Origin: an uncultured Sunxiuqinia sp.
GTDB lineage: Bacteria; Bacteroidota; Bacteroidia; Bacteroidales; Prolixibacteraceae
Direction of reading: 5' to 3'
DNA length: 64,000 nucleotides
NCBI RefSeq assembly: GCF_947495665.1
Contig: NZ_CANLZV010000001.1
Location: 124,001-188,000 of the forward strand
The notes beneath the pieces were generated by a model, which was not told where the DNA came from, searched no databases, and saw only the letters and a list, made by a program, of their open reading frames with translations. Made by a program: the position numbers and the translations under genes. Positions 46,459-57,090 of the stretch are shown here, piece by piece (position 1 is the first letter of the stretch; each line of letters starts with the position of its first letter).

Positions 46459-48570
46459 ATGAAGAGATTTAATCCTGTTTTAATGCTTATTCTGGTTATT
46501 TTTGCTTCTTGTAATTCATCAACAGAAACAAATTCAGCCATGGATAATCCATTTTTGAAAACCTATGAAACCCCTTTTGAGGTTCCTCCTTTCGGTGAAA
46601 TTAAGATTGAGCATTATTTGCCTGCTGTAGAAGAAGGCATTAAGCAACATCAACAAGAAATAGAAGTGATTACTTCCAATCCGGAAGCTCCGACTTTTGA
46701 AAATACAATCCTGGCCATGGATGTGTCGGGTGATTTGCTGGACCGGGTGACAACCGTTTTTTACAACCTGAATTCGGCCAATACCAATCCGGAGATGCAA
46801 GCTTTGGCTCGTGAAATTTCGCCCATTACAACCGAGCACGGCGACAACATCATGCTGAATAAAGCACTTTTTGAGCGCGTAAAAGCTGTTTATGAGCAGC
46901 GCGAAAGCCTGAATCTGGACCAGGAACAGATGCGGGTGCTGGAAAAATTCTATAAAGATTTTGAGCGCAACGGGGCTAACCTGTCGGATGAAGATCAGGC
47001 CAAGCTGCGTGAGCTGAACCAGGAATTGTCGAATCTGCGTTTGCAGTTTGGTGAGAACCTGCTGGCAGAGACCAACAAAAACTTCCAGTTGGTGATTGAC
47101 AACGAAGCAGACCTGAGTGGCCTGCCGGAAGCGGTGGTTGCAGCTGCTGCTGAGGAAGCTGAAAAAGCCGGCATGACTGGTAAATGGGTTTTTACTTTGC
47201 AAAAACCGAGTTTGATTCCATTCCTGCAATATGCCGATAACCGCGATTTGAGGGAGCAGATTTATCGCGGCTATTTCATGCGTGGTAACAATGACAATGA
47301 GTTTGACAATAAAAAGATCTTAGGCCAAATGGTTCAGTTGCGTCAGGAAAAAGCCCAGTTGCTGGGATTTGAAAACTACGCTGCTTACATTCTGGATAAC
47401 AACATGGCTAAGACCTCTGAAAATGTTTACGATTTCTTGCTGAAACTGTGGAAGCCAGCCTTGGAAGTTGCCAAAAATGAGCGTGACGAAATGCAGGCGA
47501 TCATCAACCGTGAAGGTGGAAACTTCCAGTTGGAATCCTGGGATTGGTGGTACTATTCAGAAAAACTGCGCAAGGAAAAATACGATTTGGATGAGTCAGA
47601 GCTGCAGCCTTATTTCAGCCTGGACAATGTGCGAGAAGGAATTTTTTACGTATCCAACCAGTTGTATGGAATTCAATTTGAACGTCGGGAGGATATTCCG
47701 GTTTATCATCCGGAGGCTGAAGCCTGGGAAGTAAAAGAAGCTGACGGTTCGCATGTGGGTGTGTTGTACATGGATTTTCACCCCAGAGACGGCAAGCGTG
47801 TTGGTGCCTGGAACACTGGTTACCGCGATGTGGCTTACGTGGATGGCAAAAAAGTTCAGTACCCAATTACTTCCATTGTATGTAACTTCACACGTCCATC
47901 AGGCGACATGCCTGCTTTGCTGACCTTTGACGAGGTGACTACTTTCTTCCACGAGTTTGGTCATGCTTTACACGGCTTATTTACGGATGGCCCTTACCAG
48001 CGGACAGCAGGTCGTGTGCCACGCGACTTCGTTGAACTGCCTTCTCAAATTATGGAGAACTGGGCCGCTGAACCAGAAGTACTGAAAGTATATGCCAAAC
48101 ATTACGAAACCGGAGAAGTAATTCCGGATGACTTGGTGCAGAAGCTGGTTAACAGTGGCCACTTCAACCAAGGGTTTGCAACCGTTGAATACCTGGCGGC
48201 TTCGCTGCTGGATATGGACTGGCATACCAAGGCTTTTGAAGGAGATGTGCTTGATTTTGAACGTTCATCCATGGACGCGGTGGGCTTGATTGATGAGATT
48301 ATTCCTCGTTACCGGAGTACTTACTTTTCGCATATTTTTGCAGGTGGCTACTCGGCTGGTTACTATGTGTACATTTGGGCCGGCGTGCTGGATACCGATG
48401 CTTTTGCTGCTTTCAAAGAGTCAGGCGATCTGTTTAATCCTGAGCTTGCTGCGAAGTTCCGCACTTTGCTTGCCAAATCAGGTTCAGATGAGGGAATGGT
48501 TATTTACCGCAATTTCCGAGGACAAGATCCTTCTCCAGAATATTTGTTGCAGAAACGTGGCTTGAAATAA
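46459..48570 (+). CDS. dcp: M3-family peptidyl-dipeptidase (Dcp-like), lipoprotein
   Basis: 703 residues from the ATG at 46459. Lipoprotein-type signal: MKRFNPVLMLILVIFASC, with the lipobox Cys at residue 18. Thimet-oligopeptidase fold; zinc site HEFGH at 498-502 (TTFFHEFGHALHGLF) and further ligand E in the PSQIMENWAAEPEVL helix. The order and length match peptidyl-dipeptidase Dcp, which removes C-terminal dipeptides. Anchoring in the periplasm or outer membrane is inferred from the lipobox. Confidence 0.93.
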   Translation: MKRFNPVLMLILVIFASCNSSTETNSAMDNPFLKTYETPFEVPPFGEIKIEHYLPAVEEGIKQHQQEIEVITSNPEAPTFENTILAMDVSGDLLDRVTTVFYNLNSANTNPEMQALAREISPITTEHGDNIMLNKALFERVKAVYEQRESLNLDQEQMRVLEKFYKDFERNGANLSDEDQAKLRELNQELSNLRLQFGENLLAETNKNFQLVIDNEADLSGLPEAVVAAAAEEAEKAGMTGKWVFTLQKPSLIPFLQYADNRDLREQIYRGYFMRGNNDNEFDNKKILGQMVQLRQEKAQLLGFENYAAYILDNNMAKTSENVYDFLLKLWKPALEVAKNERDEMQAIINREGGNFQLESWDWWYYSEKLRKEKYDLDESELQPYFSLDNVREGIFYVSNQLYGIQFERREDIPVYHPEAEAWEVKEADGSHVGVLYMDFHPRDGKRVGAWNTGYRDVAYVDGKKVQYPITSIVCNFTRPSGDMPALLTFDEVTTFFHEFGHALHGLFTDGPYQRTAGRVPRDFVELPSQIMENWAAEPEVLKVYAKHYETGEVIPDDLVQKLVNSGHFNQGFATVEYLAASLLDMDWHTKAFEGDVLDFERSSMDAVGLIDEIIPRYRSTYFSHIFAGGYSAGYYVYIWAGVLDTDAFAAFKESGDLFNPELAAKFRTLLAKSGSDEGMVIYRNFRGQDPSPEYLLQKRGLK

Positions 48571-48599
48571 CACAGGCCCCAAAAGAAATAGAACTCAAG

Positions 48600-48635
48600 G
48601 AGTCTTGCGATTTTTATTCGCAAGGCTCTTTTTTT
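48600..48635 (+). terminator. Terminator after the M3 peptidase gene
   Basis: Stem GAGTCTTGCGA (48600-48610) pairs with TCGCAAGGCTC (48618-48628) with one G-T pair, 7-nt loop, then seven Ts. Confidence 0.85.
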
Positions 48636-48664
48636 GTGGTCGAATACGCTCCAGAGCGCTTGAC

Positions 48665-48672
48665 TAATTTTG
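48665..48672 (+). promoter_or_regulatory. Candidate -7 box of the EamA transporter gene
   Basis: TAATTTTG fits TAnnTTTG and lies 28 nt before the ATG at 48701. A TTG at 48634-48636 is 28 nt upstream of it, longer than the usual 19-21, so the -33 element is unclear. Confidence 0.35.
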
Positions 48673-48700
48673 TAAATTGCACGCATTAAATTTTAGCTAG

Positions 48701-49636
48701 ATGTTGATCCGAGTGAATGAATTATTGAAGAATCACCTGAAACTTCATTTTGTGGTTTTTATCTATGGGTTTACCGCCATTTTGGGAAAGTTAATTACAC
48801 TTCCTGCTGCCGAAATGGTTTGGTATCGCATGCTAATTGCTTTTGCTGCACTGGGGATTTACCTGAGCTATAAAAAGCAATCGGTGGTTTATTCCGGGCG
48901 AGTTGTTTTGAAAATGGTTGCAGTAGGGCTGGTTGTTGCTCTTCATTGGATCACCTTCTTTCATGCCGTTAAAATTTCGAACGTGTCGGTGACACTCGGG
49001 TGTTTGGCTTCAACAACCTTGTTCACCAGTATTCTGGAACCAATCATTGTAAAGCGGCGGGTTAAATGGTTGGAGCTTGTTATTGGCTTGGTGATTATTG
49101 GTGGGCTTTATCTTATTTTTCAGTTTGAGTTTCGTTATAAGTTAGGAATCCTTACGGCGCTTACCTCAGCCTTTTTGGCTGGTCTGTTTACGGTTTTGAA
49201 TAAAACATTTATCACCAAGTATCATCCCGTGGCCATCAGCTTCTATGAAATGGGGAGTGGCTTTGTGGGGATTACGCTTTTTCTTTTGTTAAGCGGGCGC
49301 TTTTCTTCGAACTTTGTCGCTCCAGTGCCATTAGACTGGCTATGGCTGGTTGTTTTGGGAATTATATGTACAGCCTATGCTTTTGTGGTTTCCATTGATG
49401 TGATGAAAGTGCTGTCGGCTTACTCGGTAGTGCTGACCATTAATATGGAGCCGGTTTATGGCATTTTGATGGCCTTCTTTATTTTTAGGGATTCAGAATT
49501 CATGTCAGCCGGTTTTTATATCGGAACGCTTGTTATTCTTTCCGCAGTTGTTCTTTATCCCTTTCTTGACAGGAAGTTGAGAAAACGGGCCTTGATAGCT
49601 GAAATGAAGGCCTCTTCAAAATCCTACGGTAAGTAA
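48701..49636 (+). CDS. EamA/DMT-family transporter
   Basis: 311 residues, about ten membrane segments in two five-helix halves, as in the drug/metabolite transporter superfamily. Segments such as LHFVVFIYGFTAILGKLI, GLVVALHWITFFHAVKISN and SVVLTINMEPVYGILMAFFIF match EamA repeats (the last the usual LxPV helix). Substrate unknown. Sits alone between the M3 peptidase and the GH78 operon, after a terminator, so it is probably transcribed separately. Confidence 0.9.
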   Translation: MLIRVNELLKNHLKLHFVVFIYGFTAILGKLITLPAAEMVWYRMLIAFAALGIYLSYKKQSVVYSGRVVLKMVAVGLVVALHWITFFHAVKISNVSVTLGCLASTTLFTSILEPIIVKRRVKWLELVIGLVIIGGLYLIFQFEFRYKLGILTALTSAFLAGLFTVLNKTFITKYHPVAISFYEMGSGFVGITLFLLLSGRFSSNFVAPVPLDWLWLVVLGIICTAYAFVVSIDVMKVLSAYSVVLTINMEPVYGILMAFFIFRDSEFMSAGFYIGTLVILSAVVLYPFLDRKLRKRALIAEMKASSKSYGK

Positions 49637-50078
49637 ATAGAAACTCGGATTTTGCTTCTACATTTTTAGGTAATGTTCTGTTACCTTTCAGAGTCTATTT
49701 ACTACATGCTAGTGCTTAGTTCTCGTTTCCTACCATTGACGGTTTAGCTTAATTCAGAATCATTTATACCCCGGGGCCGATAGCACAGGATAGTGGGTGC
49801 ATTTAATTTTTATATATTTAATGGCAAAGCTAAAACCTAAACTTGCTATGCGATTAAACCTCTTTCCTTTCGATGTGAAATCTGCCACATCTCTTATCTT
49901 TTTCATTTTTTGGTATTTGTTGATTTTTAGTCTCTTATTGGTTGAAGGACGGAGTTGCTTTGGAGAAAAACGGACAAGTGGTTGGGGAGATTTCGATTGG
50001 CAAGAAATCATTTGCAAACCTGATTAGACTTTAGAAATGCTAAAATCTCACAATAACTAAATCTAACTTTCTGAAATC
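49637..50078. other. Gene-free spacer before the GH78 operon (442 bp)
   Basis: No repeat or terminator seen and no full promoter motif. A 76-codon ORF at 49797-50027 has no family resemblance and uneven composition; I treat it as chance. Confidence 0.55.
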
Positions 50079-52379
50079 ATGAACTATAAATCGTTATTTC
50101 TTCTGGCTGTTTTATTCTTTTTAAATGGTGGTTTTGGTTCGGCCCAAAACTGGACGGCTCAGCGCATAACAGACGTTGAAAACCAGAATTTAGCCAACAC
50201 CTGGATTGATTTTGTCAAAGAATTTGAAGTGGAAGAGCTTCCGATTGAGGCGGTGGCATCCATTGCTTGTGATTCTAAGTACTGGATGTGGATTAACGGT
50301 AAGTTAGTGGTTTTTGAAGGTCAGTTGAAGCGAGGACCCAACCCAAAGGATACGTACTATGATCAAGTAGAATTGGCTCCTTTTCTGCAAAAAGGCAAAA
50401 ACAAAATTGCTATTCTGGTATGGTATTTTGGCAAAGAGGGGTTTTCTCATAAAAGTAGTGGGCAGGCCGGCCTGGTTTTCCAGTGCAAGGCCCTTGATAT
50501 TATTAGTGACCAAAGCTGGAAAAGCCGTCTGGATCGAGGGTTTGAAAACACCGCTGCACCTCATCCCAATTATCGGTTGCCGGAGTCAAATGTGCGATTC
50601 AACGCGCAGCTTGGCAATTTTAACTGGGTAAACCCCAACGAGGAATTGGTAGGATTTAATCCGGCAAAGGTTGTTGGAAGTGCAGAATCAGCTCCCTGGA
50701 ACCAGTTGGTTAAACGCCCTGTTCCGCAGTGGAAGGATTATGGGCTGAAGCGGTATCCTGAAATTTCTTCTTTGCCGTTTGAAAGTAAGGGGGATACGTT
50801 GGTGTGTTTGCTACCCTACAATGCACAGGTTACTCCTTATTTTAAGATTTCGGCAGAAGCCGGAAAGCTTATTGACATTCGGACAGATCATTACCGGGGT
50901 GGTGGTCCTGAAAATGTAAGAGCCGAATACATTACCACCAACGGTGTTCAGGAATACGAGTCTCTGGGGTGGATGAATGGCCACGAAGTGCGCTATTATT
51001 TCCCCGAAGGCATCACGGTACTCGATGTGAAGTTTCGGGAAACAGGATTCCAAAGCGGGTTTACAGGTTCGTTTAGTTGTAGCGATCCGTTTTTCAATCG
51101 CTTATGGGAAAAGGCCGTGCGAACTCTTTATGTTACCATGCGCGATACCTATATGGACTGTCCCGATCGGGAACGAGCACAATGGTGGGGAGATGTGGTT
51201 AATGAAAGTGGGGAGGCTTTTTATGCACTTTCGCCAGAGGCAGCCTCGCTCACCCGCAAAGGCATGTTGGAATTGGTGTGGTGGCAGAAAGAGAATGGCG
51301 TATTGTTTTCACCGGTTCCTGCCGGGAATTGGGATCGCGAGCTTCCGGGACAAATGTTGGCAAGTATTGGCTATTTTGGGTTTTGGAATTACTATCAGAA
51401 TACCGGAGATCAGGAAACGATTGAACAGGTTTATGACGGTGTTAAGCGGTACCTGGACATTTGGGAAATAGCAGACAATGGAATTTTAAAGGTTCGTGAA
51501 GGAGATTGGTACTGGGGCGATTGGGGGACAAATGTGGATAGACAAACTCTTTTCAATACCTGGTACTATTTGGCCTTAAAAGGATTTCGAAACATGTCTG
51601 AGCTACTTGGGAAATTCGAAGAAGTGACCCAAACGGAGCAAAAGATGCAACAATTTAAGACAGCTTTTAATCGGGTGATTTGGAATGGCCAGGAATACCG
51701 TTTCCCAGGCTATGAAGAAGAAACTGATGATCGGGCACAGGCTTTGGCTGTGGTGGCAGGTCTGGTTGACCCGGATAAATTCGCTCGGATTTATGAATTG
51801 TTGCAAAGCCAAAAATATGCCAGTCCATATATGGAAAAATATGTCATTGAAGCCTTGTTTCAGATGGGCTATGCTGAATACGGGCTGGAGCGATTGAAAG
51901 AGCGGTTCTCTTTGATGGTGAATGATCCGAAGAGTTCGACCCTGTATGAGGGCTGGGGAACCGGAGTTGACGGTTTTGGTGGTGGTTCGGCTAATCATGC
52001 CTGGAGTGGTGGCGGCCTGACTATTATGGCGCAATATGTGTGTGGTGTTTTTCCGGTGGAGCCTGCCTGGAAAACAATTCAAATTAAGCCTCAGCTAGGC
52101 AATCTGCAATTTGCCCAAACAGCGAATGAAACAATTGCCGGAGAAGTAAAAGTTCGTGTTGCACAGATTAATGGCGAATTCCGGCTTGAAGCTGGTATTC
52201 CGGGTGGCTCAACAGGTATAATCTGTATTCCAGATTCGTGCCAGTCGGTTGCTTTGAATAACAAAACCATTTGGAAAAGGAAGCCGAGGGCGAACTCCTA
52301 TGCACATTTCGTGAAACGGGAAAATGGCTACCTGTATTTTGAAGTTCAAAATGGCGCTTGGCACTTTGTCGGCAAATAA
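50079..52379 (+). CDS. Exported GH78-like alpha-L-rhamnosidase
   Basis: 766 residues. Signal peptide MNYKSLFLLAVLFFLNGGFGSAQ. N-terminal beta-sandwich domains to about residue 330, then the (alpha/alpha)6 barrel with DCPDRERAQWWGD at 360-372: Asp360, Glu365 and Asp372 have exactly the spacing of the acid-site residues of GH78 enzymes. Candidate base Glu624 in STLYEGWGTG. Starts the three-gene plus-strand rhamnosidase operon. Lacks the FnIII-like N-terminal domain of its two neighbours, so it probably takes a different rhamnoside. Confidence 0.85.
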   Translation: MNYKSLFLLAVLFFLNGGFGSAQNWTAQRITDVENQNLANTWIDFVKEFEVEELPIEAVASIACDSKYWMWINGKLVVFEGQLKRGPNPKDTYYDQVELAPFLQKGKNKIAILVWYFGKEGFSHKSSGQAGLVFQCKALDIISDQSWKSRLDRGFENTAAPHPNYRLPESNVRFNAQLGNFNWVNPNEELVGFNPAKVVGSAESAPWNQLVKRPVPQWKDYGLKRYPEISSLPFESKGDTLVCLLPYNAQVTPYFKISAEAGKLIDIRTDHYRGGGPENVRAEYITTNGVQEYESLGWMNGHEVRYYFPEGITVLDVKFRETGFQSGFTGSFSCSDPFFNRLWEKAVRTLYVTMRDTYMDCPDRERAQWWGDVVNESGEAFYALSPEAASLTRKGMLELVWWQKENGVLFSPVPAGNWDRELPGQMLASIGYFGFWNYYQNTGDQETIEQVYDGVKRYLDIWEIADNGILKVREGDWYWGDWGTNVDRQTLFNTWYYLALKGFRNMSELLGKFEEVTQTEQKMQQFKTAFNRVIWNGQEYRFPGYEEETDDRAQALAVVAGLVDPDKFARIYELLQSQKYASPYMEKYVIEALFQMGYAEYGLERLKERFSLMVNDPKSSTLYEGWGTGVDGFGGGSANHAWSGGGLTIMAQYVCGVFPVEPAWKTIQIKPQLGNLQFAQTANETIAGEVKVRVAQINGEFRLEAGIPGGSTGIICIPDSCQSVALNNKTIWKRKPRANSYAHFVKRENGYLYFEVQNGAWHFVGK

Positions 52380-52440
52380 GCCGCTCTATGGTTGGGACAA
52401 GCCAATTTTCACTTGATTAGATAACCTCAATAGAACGACC

Positions 52441-55251
52441 ATGAATAAACCAAACTTTTCTTGCTTTACCCAGAAGTGGATCCTTTATCCCCTGATACTT
52501 TCAGTTTTGTTTTTAACAGGTTGCTCTTCAGGCGAAGTTCAACTTACAGATCTTCGCTGTGAATACCTGAAGAATCCTGTAGGCATTGACAAACAACATC
52601 CCCGGTTTTCCTGGAAAATTTTATCGGAAGAACGGGGCGTTTACCAGCAGTCTTATTCCATTTTTGTCGATGAGAGCCTCGAGGAACTGGAGCAGGGGAA
52701 AGGGAAACAGTGGCAATCGGGTCAGGTTGAATCGGGACAAACCGTGAATGTAGCCTACCAGGGAGCACCTTTGAAAAGCAATCAGACTTACTATTGGCGG
52801 GTGCGTGTACAGACCAAGCAGGGAAAGACGTGCTGGAGTGAGCCGGCAACATTGCATACCGGGCTAATGGACGCAGAAGACTGGCAGGCGCAATGGATCA
52901 CAACCCGGGAGGATATCGCAGACGCAAGTCCGATTTTCAGGAAAGAATTTCACATCGAAAAAAAAGTAAAACAAGCTTATGCCTTTGTTACTGCCTGTGG
53001 TTTTTACGAGTTTTTGCTGAATGGGCAAAAAGTGGGCGATCATGTGTTGGATCCGGCAGTTACCGATTACCGGAAAACGATTTTGTATTCCACTTACAAT
53101 GTGACGGATTTTTTACAGGAAGGAGCGAATGTTTCGGGTGTGATGCTGGGGAACGGGGCCTGCAACTTAAGGCAAACCGAAGGTCGGTACAGCTGGGGAA
53201 ATGGCGGCTCCCGACTGGGGAATCCTTGTTTTATTGTTCAGCTAAATCTTACTTTTGAAGATGGGAGCCAACAGGTGCTCGTAAGCGATGATTCGTGGAA
53301 GTATGCACCGGGGCCAATCACTTTCAACAATATTTATGGGGGTGAAGATTATAATGCCTTGCTGGAAGTTGACGGTTGGGCAACTGATGAAATCAATGCT
53401 GAGAACTGGTCATTGGCCCGGATTGCTGAAGCTCCGGGAGGAAAACTGGTGGCGCAATCACTTCCTCCAATCCAAGTTACTCAGACCATTCTACCCATTA
53501 CTGCCACCCAAGTTGCTGATGGTGTGTATCTGTTTGATTTGGGGCAGAATATCGCTGGCTGGTGGCGCCTGGAAGTTCGCGGAAAGAAAGGGCAAACCAT
53601 CCGGGTAAGAGGCTCGGAAACCTTAAACGATGAGTTGTTCCCCAAACCGCTGGAAGCCGGAGACCGTTTGAGTGAAAAGTTTCGTTATCACGCCCAAAAC
53701 TGGACCGATTATACCTTGAAAGGTGGGGAGGATGAGACCTACGAACCGCGTTTTTTCTATACCGGTTTTCGCTACATCGAAGTGGCTACAAACGACGGAA
53801 GCACGCTGGACAAGCTGAAGGTAGAGGGGCGGGTGGTCCGGTCGGCACTGGAGCGTAACGGAAGCTTTACATCGTCCGATTCCTTGCTCAATCAAATTCA
53901 TGAAGCTGGCCTTTGGTCTCAAATGGGAAACACCGTCGGTTATCCAACCGACTGCCCGCATCGCGAAAAGGGGGCTTACAACGGAGATGGACAGGTGATT
54001 GCTGAAACCTCGATTCATGATTTTCAGATGGCCCCGTTTTTTTACAAATGGCTGAACGACATGCGTGATGCGCAGGAGGAGAATGGGCGTATTCCGAATA
54101 CTTCTCCCACCTTGATCGGAGGCATGGGCGGTGGTGTTGCCTGGGGAAGTGCTTACATCCTGATTCCCTATTGGATGAATTACTATTACAACGACGCTCA
54201 GATTCTGGAAGAGCACTATCCAGCCATGAAAAAATACCTGGAATACCTTATTGAGCTGGCTCAAACAGACAGCAATCCGGAGGAACCCTATATTATTAAT
54301 GACTTTTTAGGGTACTGGTATTCTTTAGGTGAATGGTGTGCGCCGGGGCAGCGTGATGGCCCCAATCACCCGGTGGTAAATACGTTCTATTTTTATTACA
54401 ATGCAAAGTTGTTTTCAGAAATTGCTCAATTGCTTGGAAATACTGATGATGCCCAGCGTTTTGCTGGATTGAGTGACACCATTAAGCAGGCGTTTAACCA
54501 GAAGTTCTTTCATCCGAAAACTGCGCTTTACGGAACAGACTCAACTTATCAGACTTATCAATTGCTGGCTTTGCATGGCAACTTGGTTTCGGAACAATAC
54601 AAGGAGGATGTTTTCAGAACCATCGTGGATGATTTGCATGCCCGAAACAAGCACCTGAATACCGGAATCATTGGAACAAAATACCTGTGGCCCATTTTAG
54701 AGCAGGGCAACCAGACTGATCTGGCCTATGAAGTGGCAACTCAAAAAACATATCCAAGTTTTGGCTATTGGCTGGAAAATCATTCAACCACTTTGTTGGA
54801 GGACTTTGAGGGAGAGAACTCGCATAACCATCAAATGTTTGGGTCTGTGGTTGAATATTTTTACAAGTATTTAGCCGGCATTCAATCGCCTCTGGAAGGT
54901 AACACATCCAAAGGGTATCGGCATGTTTACCTGTCACCTTCTGTACCGGAAGGATTGACTCACGTAGGTGCTTCGCAGGAAACGGTTGCCGGAACGATTG
55001 TTTCTTCGTGGGAAAAATCATCCAATCAGTTTCGCTATCAAGTTACCATTCCTGCCAACTCAACCGGAACGGTGGCTTTGCCAATTACGGGCTCTGAAGA
55101 AATGAGGGTGACAGAGAGTCAGTCGTTGATTTGGGAAAACGGCAACTACCAGCCGGGAGTGGAAGGCATTCGCAAGGTCACAAAAACAGGGAATAAAATT
55201 TTTGTCGAGCTTGAATCGGGAAGCTATCATTTTGAATTATCCGGTCAGTAA
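52441..55251 (+). CDS. GH78 alpha-L-rhamnosidase, lipoprotein
   Basis: 936 residues. Lipobox LTGC with Cys28. Domain order: FnIII-like (RCEYLKNPVGIDKQHPRFSW, YYWRVRVQTKQGK), two beta-sandwich rhamnosidase N domains (about 150-480), the (alpha/alpha)6 barrel with DCPHREKGAYNGD (Asp504, Glu509, Asp516), candidate base Glu787 (STTLLEDFEGEN), and a C-terminal beta-sandwich. The acid and base spacing matches GH78 enzymes. Begins 61 bp after the previous gene. Probably surface-anchored, cutting rhamnose-containing plant or algal glycans. Confidence 0.92.
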   Translation: MNKPNFSCFTQKWILYPLILSVLFLTGCSSGEVQLTDLRCEYLKNPVGIDKQHPRFSWKILSEERGVYQQSYSIFVDESLEELEQGKGKQWQSGQVESGQTVNVAYQGAPLKSNQTYYWRVRVQTKQGKTCWSEPATLHTGLMDAEDWQAQWITTREDIADASPIFRKEFHIEKKVKQAYAFVTACGFYEFLLNGQKVGDHVLDPAVTDYRKTILYSTYNVTDFLQEGANVSGVMLGNGACNLRQTEGRYSWGNGGSRLGNPCFIVQLNLTFEDGSQQVLVSDDSWKYAPGPITFNNIYGGEDYNALLEVDGWATDEINAENWSLARIAEAPGGKLVAQSLPPIQVTQTILPITATQVADGVYLFDLGQNIAGWWRLEVRGKKGQTIRVRGSETLNDELFPKPLEAGDRLSEKFRYHAQNWTDYTLKGGEDETYEPRFFYTGFRYIEVATNDGSTLDKLKVEGRVVRSALERNGSFTSSDSLLNQIHEAGLWSQMGNTVGYPTDCPHREKGAYNGDGQVIAETSIHDFQMAPFFYKWLNDMRDAQEENGRIPNTSPTLIGGMGGGVAWGSAYILIPYWMNYYYNDAQILEEHYPAMKKYLEYLIELAQTDSNPEEPYIINDFLGYWYSLGEWCAPGQRDGPNHPVVNTFYFYYNAKLFSEIAQLLGNTDDAQRFAGLSDTIKQAFNQKFFHPKTALYGTDSTYQTYQLLALHGNLVSEQYKEDVFRTIVDDLHARNKHLNTGIIGTKYLWPILEQGNQTDLAYEVATQKTYPSFGYWLENHSTTLLEDFEGENSHNHQMFGSVVEYFYKYLAGIQSPLEGNTSKGYRHVYLSPSVPEGLTHVGASQETVAGTIVSSWEKSSNQFRYQVTIPANSTGTVALPITGSEEMRVTESQSLIWENGNYQPGVEGIRKVTKTGNKIFVELESGSYHFELSGQ

Positions 55252-55291
55252 TAAAAAATCTTAAGTTTAAAAATCAGTAGCTTATAGTCGT

Positions 55292-57016
55292 ATGAAAAAT
55301 ATTCGTTTTACCATATTATCCGTGTTTTTGTTGTTGGTTGGAGCTTCTTGTTTTGCTCAATTTGAAGTGGTGAAGCTAAGGTGTGAACATCTCGAAAATC
55401 CTTTGGGGATTGACGGTGAACAACCTCGTTTTTCCTGGCAGCTGCAAGCTGAAAAGGATGGTATTTTACAGGCCAAATACCAACTTTGGGTGGGAACAGA
55501 TTTACAGGAAGTGAAGGCTGGAAAGGGGAACATCTGGAATTCTGGAGAAGTGGATTCGGCAAGGGTACCCGCGATTTATTCCGGTCCCAAACTCAGTCCT
55601 TTTACCCGTTACTTTTGGGCAGTAAAAGTTCAGGATGAAGCAGGCAATTGGTCTGATCTGTCAGAAGCAGCCCATTTCGAAACTGGCATGATGAATAAGG
55701 AGAACTGGCAAGGGAGCTGGATTTCGGATACCTATGACTATAACCTAAAATCAGCACCTTATTTCCGGAAGGAATTCAAGGTGAGCAAAAAGGTGAAGGC
55801 TGCTCGGGCCTACATTGTTGTAGCCGGTCTGTACGAATTGATGGTGAATGGCGAAAAAGTGGGCAATCATCGGCTGGATCCGATGTATACGCGTTTTGAC
55901 CGTCGGAATTTGTATGTTACCTATGATTTAACCAACTCCTTAAACGAGGGCAACAATGCCATTGGCGTCTTGCTCGGAAATGGCTGGTACAATCACCAGT
56001 CAACAGCCGTTTGGTATTTTGATAAGGCTCCCTGGCGTGCCCGTCCAAAGTTTTGCATGGATGTTCGGATTGTCTATGAAGATGGTTCGGAGGAAACAAT
56101 TCGAACCGGATCGGATTGGAAAACAACCGCGAGTCCGGTTATTTTTAACAGCATTTATACTGCCGAGCATTATGATGCCCGTCTTGAACTTCCGGGGTGG
56201 AACAAGCCCGGTTTTGATGATTCGAAGTGGGGGAGTGTGCTGCTAACAGGAGCTCCGTCTGAAAACATTGTGGCACAAACGATGGTGCCTGTTCGTCATG
56301 TTGAAGAACTTCCGGTGCAAAACATGAAGAAACTCGATGAAAACACCTACCTGTTTGACTTTGGGCGCAACATTTCGGGTGTCACTCAAATGACGGCACA
56401 AGGCCCTGAAGGAACAACCATCCGTTTGAAGCATGCAGAACGCCTGACGGAAAAAGGCTACGCCGATCTGTCGAATATTGATGTTCATTACCGGCCAACT
56501 GACGACACTGATCCTTTTCAGACAGATATCTTCATCCTAAGCGGTAAAAAGAAGGACACTTTTCTTCCACGCTTCAATTACAAGGGTTTTCAATATGTAG
56601 AAGTTACTTCCGATCAGCCGCTGGAGCTTAGCCCGGAAAATCTGACTGCCTACTTTATGCATAGCGATGTGCCTCCGGTTGGAACTATTTATTCTTCAAA
56701 CGAAACGCTGAATAAAACATGGCAGGCCGCCAATAGTTCTTATTTGGCAAACCTGTTTGGTTATCCGACCGATTGTCCGCAGCGCGAAAAGAATGGCTGG
56801 ACGGGAGATGCTCACATTAATATAGAAACCGGATTGTATAACTATGATGCCATTACGGTGTATGAAAAGTGGATGGCTGATCATCGCGATGAACAACAAC
56901 CCAATGGGGTTCTTCCGGCCATTATTCCAACCAGCGGATGGGGCTACCAATGGGCCAATGGCCCCGACTGGACGAGCACCATTGCGATCATTCCCTGGAA
57001 CATTTATTTGTTTTAT
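55292..57016 (+). pseudogene. GH78 alpha-L-rhamnosidase, 5' part, interrupted by IS200-type element
   Basis: 575 codons up to the insertion point, then a stop 12 nt into the element (57026-57028). Signal peptide MKNIRFTILSVFLLLVGASCFAQ. FnIII and N-terminal sandwich domains as in the upstream paralogue, and the acid-site motif DCPQREKNGWTGD (Asp494, Glu499, Asp506). The protein breaks at NIYLFY. The remainder, including the base Glu, lies at 57611-58582; joining the two at the shared TTGTTTTAT gives an uninterrupted frame of 898 residues. Both halves look otherwise intact, so the insertion seems recent. Confidence 0.93.
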
Positions 57017-57090
57017 TGGTCTCAATAGTAGTTAAAACTATGTACTTTAGTGCATCTTGCTTTAGCTTCTAAAAAAGCTACCTTTGAAAT

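Noticed and set aside
49797-50027. 76-codon ORF upstream of the GH78 operon
   Set aside because: Hydrophobic stretch looks like a coincidence; no start-site support and no family resemblance.
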